The notes under the pieces were generated by a model. That model saw only the letters and a list, made by a program, of their open reading frames with translations. It was not told the origin of the DNA and did no database searches. From Mycolicibacter heraklionensis (GTDB lineage Bacteria; Actinomycetota; Actinomycetes; Mycobacteriales; Mycobacteriaceae), in NCBI RefSeq assembly GCF_019645815.1, contig NZ_CP080997.1, positions 1,616,880 to 1,680,879 of the forward strand: a stretch of DNA of 64,000 bases. The letters run 5' to 3'. Positions 55,045 through 64,000 of this stretch are shown here, piece after piece. Within the stretch, counting starts at the first letter, position 1, and each line of letters begins with the position of its first letter. The translations under genes and the position numbers were made by a program.

Positions 55045-55686
55045 TCAACCCTCGGTGAGCATCGCGTCGAGCAGCCGTTGGATGACGGTGCTCACGTCGG
55101 CTCGGGTCTGCTCGGGGTCGTCGGCTGTCGCGATCACCATCGCCGCTTCGTCGAGCGCGCCGATCAGAACGTGGGCGAGCGCGCGGACGGGCTGGTGGGG
55201 GAGTTGTCCGGCCTGCATGGCTTCGCTGAGCAGCTGTTCGGTCATGCCCAGGCTGTAGCGCTGGGCGACGTCGCGAAAGCCGTCCCAACCCAGCACGGTG
55301 GGTGCATCGAGCAGGACGAGTTGACGCACCTCCGGATCCTTGGCCACCACCAGCCAATTCTCGGCGGCTGACCGCAGCGCAGCAGCGGGTGTGGTTGCCC
55401 CGGATGCGGCGACCGCTTCGGCGAGGCGCGCCATGACGTCCGCCTCCACGGCCTCCACGACCGCCAGGAAAAGTGCTGCCTTGTCCGGGAACTGGTGATA
55501 CATCGCGCCGCGGGTCACCCCGGCGGCCTCGGCGATCTCCGGGGTCCCCACGGCCGCGTAGCCACGCGCACCCCACAGTTTGCGGGCCGCACTGGTCAGG
55601 GCGGCACGGGTGGCGGCTGACCGCTCCGCTTGGGTCCGACGCTTGATTTCCGTACAGGCTGTCGGTAAGTTGTCGGCAGGTTGCAC
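55045..55686 (-). CDS. TetR-family regulator
   Basis: The 213-residue regulator has the helix-turn-helix at about 30-70 (ARKLWGARGYAAVGTPEIAE, AAGVTRGAMYHQFPDK). It belongs to the group with YHQFPDK-type recognition helices. It is divergent from an alpha/beta hydrolase gene only 22 bases away, which it probably controls. The start is a GTG at 55686; a shorter start would remove part of the N-terminal arm. The intergenic bases are too few to separate operator from promoter by eye. Confidence 0.83.
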   Translation of the reverse strand: MQPADNLPTACTEIKRRTQAERSAATRAALTSAARKLWGARGYAAVGTPEIAEAAGVTRGAMYHQFPDKAALFLAVVEAVEADVMARLAEAVAASGATTPAAALRSAAENWLVVAKDPEVRQLVLLDAPTVLGWDGFRDVAQRYSLGMTEQLLSEAMQAGQLPHQPVRALAHVLIGALDEAAMVIATADDPEQTRADVSTVIQRLLDAMLTEG

Positions 55687-55708
55687 GTAACTATGTTAGG
55701 AGCATCCA

Positions 55709-56566
55709 ATGCCCACCGTTGACATTGACGCCGGAACAATCCACTACGACACCGCGGGCCCCCAGGACGGCCGCCCGGTGCTGTTCATCCACGGCTACGC
55801 CATGGGCGCCTCGCTGTGGGGGCCGCTGAGCGCGCGCCTGGCAGCGCGAAATCTGCGCTGCATCGCCCCGAACTGGCCGCTGGGCGCGCACCCGAGCGCG
55901 TTGCGGAGCGGAGCTGATCGAACCCTGCCGGGGATCGCCGCAATGGTGGACGCGTTCCTGGGCGCGCTCGGCCTGGAGGATGTGGTGTTGGTCGGCAACG
56001 ACACCGGAGGCCTGATCAGCCAGCTGGTCGCGGTCAACCACCCGGATCGGCTCGGGGCGCTGGTGTTGACCAGCTGCGACGCCTTCGAGCATTTCCCGCC
56101 GCCCATTCTGAAGCCGTTCATGCTGGCCGCGAAGACGGCGATCACCTTCCGTGCTGCGCTACAGCCGATGCGGCTGCGGGTGTTCCGTCGCCGCGGCTAC
56201 GGCGCGCTGTCGCACGGCGACATCGACCAGCTGGTGAAAGCGTGGGTGAAACCCGCGCTGGGTGATGCCGCGGTCGTCGAAGACCTCCGTCAGCTCACCA
56301 GGTCGCTGAACCAGCAGATCTCCCTGGACGCCGCGGCGCGACTGCACGAGTTCACCAAGCCGGCCCTGATCGCCTGGTCTACCGATGATGTGTTCTTTCC
56401 CGTCGAGGACGGCAGGCGCCTCGCCGCGACGCTGCCCAACTCCCGCTTCGAACTCATCGAAGGTGCGCGCACGTTCTCGATGATCGATCAGCCGGACCGG
56501 CTGGCAGATCTGGTCGCCGAATTCGCCAGCACCGCAAGCGGTCCGGGAGTCCGTGAACGACGGTGA
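55709..56566 (+). CDS. alpha/beta hydrolase (dehalogenase/epoxide-hydrolase-like)
   Basis: The 285-residue protein has the oxyanion motif FIHGYAMGASLWGPL (about 29) and a nucleophile elbow VGNDTGG with Asp98, the aspartate type found in haloalkane dehalogenases and epoxide hydrolases rather than esterases. The position near the C-terminus where the catalytic His is expected reads GARTFSMIDQP, with Thr255 in place of His. The protein is therefore either a variant subfamily or inactive in the classical mechanism. A TAGGAG site precedes ATG 55709. Confidence 0.8.
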   Translation: MPTVDIDAGTIHYDTAGPQDGRPVLFIHGYAMGASLWGPLSARLAARNLRCIAPNWPLGAHPSALRSGADRTLPGIAAMVDAFLGALGLEDVVLVGNDTGGLISQLVAVNHPDRLGALVLTSCDAFEHFPPPILKPFMLAAKTAITFRAALQPMRLRVFRRRGYGALSHGDIDQLVKAWVKPALGDAAVVEDLRQLTRSLNQQISLDAAARLHEFTKPALIAWSTDDVFFPVEDGRRLAATLPNSRFELIEGARTFSMIDQPDRLADLVAEFASTASGPGVRERR

Positions 56567-56579
56567 GGTGACCGGCCGG

Positions 56580-58157
56580 TCAGACCAGCCACGCGGCGGT
56601 GTTGGGCGGCAAGACACCGCCCGTCGCCGGCGCGCTGGCCAAGACCAGTTGTCCCTCCGGAAGATCGACCGCACGGTCGCCGGCATTCAGCGCGCATACC
56701 AGCCCGCCGCGCCGGAAGATGAGCATTCCGGGCAGCGCCTCCAGCCAATCGACCCGCGACCCGGTTAGCGCGTTTCTGCTCCTGCGTATTGCCAGCGCCT
56801 GCCGGAACAGCGACAGCGTCGAGTTGCGTTCGCTGCGTTGTTTGCCGACGGTCAGCGACGCCCAGTCCGGCGGCATCGGCAGCCAGGTGTTGGGGTTGTC
56901 GGAGAAGCCGAACGCCGGTCTGTCACCGGACCATGGCAGCGGCACCCGGCAGCCGTCACGACCGCGTTCGGTGTGCCCGGAGCGCTCCCACACCGGGTCC
57001 TGCAGGGCCGAATCGGGCAGCTCGACGTTCGGCAGGCCCAACTCCTGGCCGTTGTAGACGAACACCGCGCCGGGCAGGGCCAACAGCACCAGGGCCATGG
57101 CCCGCGCCCGGTCCAGCCCGACGGTCCCGCCGCCGTAGCGGGTGACCGCCCGCTCGACGTCGTGGTTCTCCAGCGCCCAGGTGGCGCTGGCGCCCACCGA
57201 CGCGACGGCGGCCAGCGAGTTGTCGATCGCATCGCGGATCTCTGTGGCTTCGAAGTCGGCTTGCAGCAGCCGGAAGTTGAAAGCCAGGTGCAGCTCGTCG
57301 GGCCGCAGGTACTCGGCGAACGCAGCGTTGTCGTGTACCCAGACCTCGCCCACGCTGACCGCGTCGGGGTAGTCATCGATGACCCGGCGAATCGCCCGGT
57401 GGATCGGGTGCACTCCCGGACGGTTGAACCGCGGGTCGTCGTCACGGTGGGCCAGCAGCTTCACATCGGTGACCGGCATGTCCGGCAGGCCGGCCGGCTT
57501 GGCCATGCCGTGCGAGACATCGATCCGGAAGCCGTCCACGCCGCGGTCCAACCAGAACCGCAGGGTTCGCTCGAAATCGGCGAACACCTCCGGGTTGTCC
57601 CAGTTCAGATCCGGTTGTGACACATCGAACAGGTGCAGGTACCACTGGCCCGGGCCGTCGGGTTCGGCGACCCGCGTCCAGGCCGGGCCGCCGAAGACCG
57701 ACACCCAGTTGTTGGGCGGCAGCTGGCCGTCGGGCCCGCGCCCGTCCCGGAAGAAGTAGCGGTCCCGCGCGGGGCTGCCCGGCCTGGCGGCCAGTGCCTC
57801 GACGAACCAGGGATGCGCCGAACTGGTGTGGTTGGGCACCAGGTCCATGGTCAGCTTGATTCCCCGCTCGTGCGCGGCGGCCACCAGCCGATCCAGCGCC
57901 GCCAGGTCACCGAAGAGCGGATCGATGCCACGCGGATCTGCCACGTCGTAGCCGTGGTCGGCCATCGGCGACACCATCACCGGGTTGAGCCACAGCGCGT
58001 CGACGCCCAGCCACCGCAGGTAGTCCAGGTGTGCGGTCACCCCGTCCAGGTCGCCGACCCCGTCGGAGTTGCTGTCGGCGAACGAGCGGGGATACACCTG
58101 GTAGAACACACTGTCGGCCCACCACGGGGTGTGGCCGGGGCGGTCGTGTGTGGCCAT
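56580..58157 (-). CDS. aglA: alpha-glucosidase AglA (GH13)
   Basis: The 525-residue GH13 enzyme carries the four family regions: DLVPNHTSSAHPWF (I), GVDGFRIDVSHGMAKP with the Asp nucleophile (II), VSVGEVWV with the Glu acid/base (III) and LENHDVERA with the third Asp (IV). The N-terminus SVFYQVYPRSFADSNSDGVG is of the oligo-1,6-glucosidase/alpha-glucosidase group. No signal peptide is seen, so it acts in the cytoplasm. Its start shares one base with the glbO stop, an arrangement also recalled for M. tuberculosis Rv2470-Rv2471. Confidence 0.9.
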   Translation of the reverse strand: MATHDRPGHTPWWADSVFYQVYPRSFADSNSDGVGDLDGVTAHLDYLRWLGVDALWLNPVMVSPMADHGYDVADPRGIDPLFGDLAALDRLVAAAHERGIKLTMDLVPNHTSSAHPWFVEALAARPGSPARDRYFFRDGRGPDGQLPPNNWVSVFGGPAWTRVAEPDGPGQWYLHLFDVSQPDLNWDNPEVFADFERTLRFWLDRGVDGFRIDVSHGMAKPAGLPDMPVTDVKLLAHRDDDPRFNRPGVHPIHRAIRRVIDDYPDAVSVGEVWVHDNAAFAEYLRPDELHLAFNFRLLQADFEATEIRDAIDNSLAAVASVGASATWALENHDVERAVTRYGGGTVGLDRARAMALVLLALPGAVFVYNGQELGLPNVELPDSALQDPVWERSGHTERGRDGCRVPLPWSGDRPAFGFSDNPNTWLPMPPDWASLTVGKQRSERNSTLSLFRQALAIRRSRNALTGSRVDWLEALPGMLIFRRGGLVCALNAGDRAVDLPEGQLVLASAPATGGVLPPNTAAWLV

Positions 58158-58555
58158 CAGATCGGCGCGTTGACCAGGAAGTCGGCCGCCGAATGCAGAT
58201 ACTGCAGCAGTTCGCCGCGGTGTGCGTCGTCAAGGGTGTCGCTGTCGATCTCGTTGACCGCGGTCACCATGTTGCGCAGCCACGCATCACGCTGCAGCGG
58301 GCCGATCCGGTAGGGGACATGGCGCATCCGCAGCCGCGGGTGGCCGCGAAGCTCGGTGTAGGTGCGCGGTCCGCCCCAGTACTGCTCGAGGAACATCCGT
58401 AACCGCTCCTCGGCGCCGTCCATGTCGTCGGCGGGGTACATCGGCCGCAGGATCGGATCCTGGGCGACCAGTTGGTAAAACCGCGACACGATGGCGTGGA
58501 ACGTTTCCGCACCGCCGACGGCGTCATAAAACGAGGGCTCTTCTATCGGCTGCAT
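58157..58555 (-). CDS. glbO: truncated hemoglobin O
   Basis: The 132-residue group II truncated hemoglobin has FYQLVAQD (TyrB10 area, Tyr27), the proximal heme ligand His79 in [12 protein letters not shown] and the group marker Trp92 in QRDAWLRNM. It binds O2 and NO and may associate with the membrane electron chain. ATG 58555 follows GGGAGG at 2 bases, giving the family N-terminus; longer frames upstream are non-coding. It forms a minus-strand operon with aglA. Confidence 0.92.
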   Translation of the reverse strand: MQPIEEPSFYDAVGGAETFHAIVSRFYQLVAQDPILRPMYPADDMDGAEERLRMFLEQYWGGPRTYTELRGHPRLRMRHVPYRIGPLQRDAWLRNMVTAVNEIDSDTLDDAHRGELLQYLHSAADFLVNAPI

Positions 58556-58690
58556 CGCCTCCCATTGTGGGGCATCGCCGGCGCCTACCGGTGAACACAC
58601 AGCAAATAGGCGTGCGACCAGCGCCGAATCATGGTGAACTGTTCGGCGGAGGTCAATGGTGCGACACCTAAACCGGCTGCAAGACCGGAT

Positions 58691-59332
<642 letters not shown>

Positions 59333-59396
59333 CCTGGTCGCCGTATCGGGCCGGGTTGTTGCACCGGGCAGGTAGCGGTGGGATACCGTCTACGGC

Positions 59397-59630
59397 GTGA
59401 GCCTGTTGGAAACCCTCGGCATCTTCATCGGCATCCCGGTAGCAGTGTTCGCACTGCTGGCCGCACGGACCCTGTTGCACAAGGGGCCGCGCGCGGCCAC
59501 CTACCAGATGTCCGAGCAGTGGACACACCCGCCGATCCTGTGGTCGGCGACCGACGAGGCCATTGGCGGCGGACACGGCCACGGCAAATCCGAGTTCAGC
59601 GTGGGGGGTGGAACCAGTGGCAACTGGTGA
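59397..59630 (+). CDS. small membrane protein (Rv2468A-like)
   Basis: The 77-residue protein has one N-terminal transmembrane helix ([20 protein letters not shown], about 3-22) and a short tail with a Gly/His-rich stretch (GGGHGHGK). It is of the type conserved in mycobacteria before the Rv2468c gene, with which it overlaps by 14 bases. Function unknown. The His-rich tail could bind metal, which is only a guess. Confidence 0.75.
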   Translation: MSLLETLGIFIGIPVAVFALLAARTLLHKGPRAATYQMSEQWTHPPILWSATDEAIGGGHGHGKSEFSVGGGTSGNW

Positions 59631-60084
59631 AGTCGTGACGATCGATCCGGCGGACCTGCCGTACGGCTCGGTGATCACCAACAGCGGCCGGATCTCCGGG
59701 GTCACTGAGCCCGGCGAGGCGTCGTTGCACTACCCGTTCCCGGTCAAGGAACTGGTGGCTCTCGACGAGGCACTGACCTACGCGTCGCGGGCGACTCAGG
59801 CGCGTTTCGCCACCTACATCGGCGACTTGGGTGCTGACACCGCCGAGCGGGCCCGCGAGATTCTGGCGAAGGTGCCCACCCCCAACGACGCGGTGCTCAT
59901 CGCGGTCTCACCGGACCAGAAGGCCATCGAGGTGGTCTACGGTGCCGGCGTGGCTGACCGTATTGCCCCAGCGGCGGCACCGCAGGGTGTGGCCGCGGCG
60001 GCTGCGGCGTTCCGCGACGGCAACCTGATCGACGGACTGGTCAGCGCGGTTCAGGTGATCAGCGCCGGCGTCACCCGGGCCTGA
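59617..60084 (+). CDS. DUF5130-type conserved protein (Rv2468c-like)
   Basis: The 155-residue protein contains [40 protein letters not shown] and [16 protein letters not shown], a TPM-domain-like pattern seen in mycobacterial homologues. GTG 59617 overlaps the small membrane protein gene and matches the remembered start; a longer in-frame reading upstream lies within that gene. Function unknown; its pairing with a membrane peptide suggests a small envelope complex. Confidence 0.78.
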   Translation: MATGEVVTIDPADLPYGSVITNSGRISGVTEPGEASLHYPFPVKELVALDEALTYASRATQARFATYIGDLGADTAERAREILAKVPTPNDAVLIAVSPDQKAIEVVYGAGVADRIAPAAAPQGVAAAAAAFRDGNLIDGLVSAVQVISAGVTRA

Positions 60085-60110
60085 CGGCTGCCCTTATCGG
60101 TTCGGCGAGC

Positions 60111-60884
60111 GTGCGGCAGGTGTCTTTAGCCCGCGCCGCCGTCGCGTCGGCCTCCCCGGCGCACCGGGTCTGGCTGGCGAACATCGACCGGCGCGGTGTT
60201 GCCCCGCAAGCGGTAACCGAAATCGTTCGCGGGCAGGGCATCACACGTGACAGCTTCCGGGCTTTGGATGTGATGGAGCAGATCACCGACCCGGACGGTA
60301 AGAGCTTTTTCGTGATCCCCCGAACAGCCCGCGCCGACGACGCGCGCCGCGCGGCGCTGTTGACTTACCTGCTCAATGCGGGCACCGGTTATGGCCGGCC
60401 CGGCGCTCGCAGCGATTTTCCCGAAACGCCGTACGGTGCCGCCGAAGTGCGACGGATCATCGATCGCCAGCGCGCCAATCGCTGGAGCTACGCAGCGGTC
60501 CGCAGCATCTGCAACACCGGCGGCTGTGTGGCCACCACCCCGAACGGCGTGCTGATGGTGCTGGGCGGCAATCGAATTCACGGTTCATTCAGCCACCGCG
60601 GCGGCACTATGTGGGGCGATCTGTTCCTGGTCAACACCCAGCAGCGCGTCTCCGAACCCGCCCGGCGGCTGCGCGAGATCGTCGAATCCGGCCGACTCGG
60701 CCGGGGCGGCCCGGGCCTGGACGCGCTGCTGCATCACGAGGAGATCCACGCTCGGCAGTGGGCTGCCCTGGGACCGATACGGATGCCGGCTCGCTACCTC
60801 GCCGAGGAGGCCAAGGCGCGAGTCCTCGGCGGCATCAACAGTTTCGAGAAGGACGCCGGCCTGCGCGACGGGGGATACCGCTGA
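60111..60884 (+). CDS. hypothetical protein with HExxH zinc-protease motif
   Basis: The 257-residue protein is not assigned to a named family here. It has the metallo-peptidase motif His209-Glu-Glu-Ile-His213 (LLHHEEIHARQW), followed about 18 residues later by AEEAKA, which could give a third zinc ligand (gluzincin geometry). No signal peptide or membrane helix is clear. The middle contains GGCVATTPNGVLMVLGGNRI and HRGGTMWGDLFLV. The GTG start at 60111 has no strong ribosome site. It ends exactly where the convergent pepN begins its stop codon. Confidence 0.62.
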   Translation: MRQVSLARAAVASASPAHRVWLANIDRRGVAPQAVTEIVRGQGITRDSFRALDVMEQITDPDGKSFFVIPRTARADDARRAALLTYLLNAGTGYGRPGARSDFPETPYGAAEVRRIIDRQRANRWSYAAVRSICNTGGCVATTPNGVLMVLGGNRIHGSFSHRGGTMWGDLFLVNTQQRVSEPARRLREIVESGRLGRGGPGLDALLHHEEIHARQWAALGPIRMPARYLAEEAKARVLGGINSFEKDAGLRDGGYR

Positions 60885-63449
<2,565 letters not shown>

Positions 63450-63509
63450 GCCCGCCTACAGTAGCCGCCGGACCGTGCGGACGGGCGCCGGACCGAGTTT
63501 AATGAGGCC

Positions 63510-63890
63510 ATGCTCCTCGCCGGTCTGACCTTCGCCGCGCTCGCCGCGGTGTTGCACGTCTACATCTTCGCGCTCGAGTCGCTGAGTTGGACCTCACCGC
63601 GCACTCGGGCCGTCTTCGGCACCACCGCCGAGGAGGCCGAGACCACCAAGGCGCTGGCCTTCAACCAAGGTTTCTACAACCTGTTCCTGGCCATCGTCAC
63701 GGTAGTCGGCATCGCCGCGGTTGCGTTGGACCACAACACCGTTGGGCTTGCGCTGATCTTCGCCGGCGTGGGTTCCATGCTGGCCGCGGCACTGGTTCTG
63801 GTGACGTCGTCGCCGGACAAGGCCCGCGCCGCCGTCGTCCAGGGTGCCTTCCCAGCGGTTGCGGTCGCACTGCTGGCGCTGAGCCTGTAA
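63510..63890 (+). CDS. DUF1304 membrane protein
   Basis: The 126-residue protein has four predicted membrane helices and the DUF1304 features HVYIFALESLSW near the N-terminus and ALAFNQGFYNLFLAI in the middle. The family is widespread in bacteria with no proven function. ATG 63510 has only a weak ribosome site. Confidence 0.82.
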   Translation: MLLAGLTFAALAAVLHVYIFALESLSWTSPRTRAVFGTTAEEAETTKALAFNQGFYNLFLAIVTVVGIAAVALDHNTVGLALIFAGVGSMLAAALVLVTSSPDKARAAVVQGAFPAVAVALLALSL

Positions 63891-63969
63891 CGCGCGGTGC
63901 GGGCATAGATGTGCCCGGTGCCGCGTTAGACGTTCCAGACGTGTCCATTGTTGGCTGAGAGGATCGCCC

Positions 63970-64000
63970 ATGCCCGAGAAGTCGCAAGCCGAGTTCTGGT
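63970..64000 (+). CDS. start of an Rv2466c-like DsbA/mycothiol-dependent reductase (cut by window end)
   Basis: Only MPEKSQAEFW is visible before the window ends. The N-terminus resembles that of mycobacterial Rv2466c (ending ...DFWFDPLCPWC), and the gene order pepN - here agrees. A GAGAGGAT site lies before ATG 63970. The CPWC active site would follow outside the window. Confidence 0.6.
   Translation, partial: MPEKSQAEFW

Overview
The window is a high-GC actinobacterial chromosome segment, most likely from a non-tuberculous Mycobacterium (Mycolicibacter/Mycolicibacterium-like). From memory, the backbone follows the M. tuberculosis block Rv2508c to Rv2466c in order: MFS, proline-rich membrane protein, bkaR/fadD35, scoAB-accD1-accA1-fadE19-maoC-citE, bkdABC, echA14, WS/DGAT-plsC-plsB2, ssbB, ettA, NAD-gdh, thioesterase, aglA-glbO, HNH protein, pepN, and the start of an Rv2466c-like gene at the right edge.

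Layout. 1-1987: IS607-family element with a dead recombinase and an intact tnpB. 1984-14094: membrane proteins, then a leucine/branched-chain degradation locus controlled by a TetR repressor (BkaR type) with two near-identical palindromic operators. 14118-23843: about 10 kb of accessory genes between citE and bkdA: a tartrate-dehydratase-like enolase-superfamily enzyme with a ketopantoate-reductase-like protein, a methyltransferase, a TetR-DUF1214-sulfotransferase-oxidoreductase cassette with its own palindrome, and a membrane-anchored copper nitrite reductase fusion. 23932-28145: branched-chain 2-oxoacid dehydrogenase E1/E2 genes, echA14 and a 29-residue membrane peptide gene. 28231-31613: a mobile zone around tRNA-Arg(TCT), with an IS481-family element inserted into a tandem repeat beside the tRNA and a second tnpB unit bounded by an inverted repeat. 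31717-37123: acyltransferase operon for triacylglycerol and phospholipid. 37191-47322: a second accessory block: a CopD/CtaG fusion, a TetR-centred redox cluster with five copies of one operator-like motif, an MHS transporter and an LppX/LprG-type lipoprotein. 47475-64000: conserved housekeeping and stress genes.

How the genes work together. BkdABC would make isovaleryl-CoA. FadE19 oxidises it, AccA1/AccD1 carboxylate the product, a MaoC or EchA protein may hydrate it, the CitE-type lyase cleaves it, and ScoAB activates the released acetoacetate. This is nearly a whole leucine route. WS/DGAT, PlsC and PlsB2 overlap by 4 bases and form a lipid-acylation operon. The 39.2-46.4 kb cluster looks like a regulated reductive pathway for an unknown small molecule. 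Assignments rest on motif reading and remembered homologues; no search was run.
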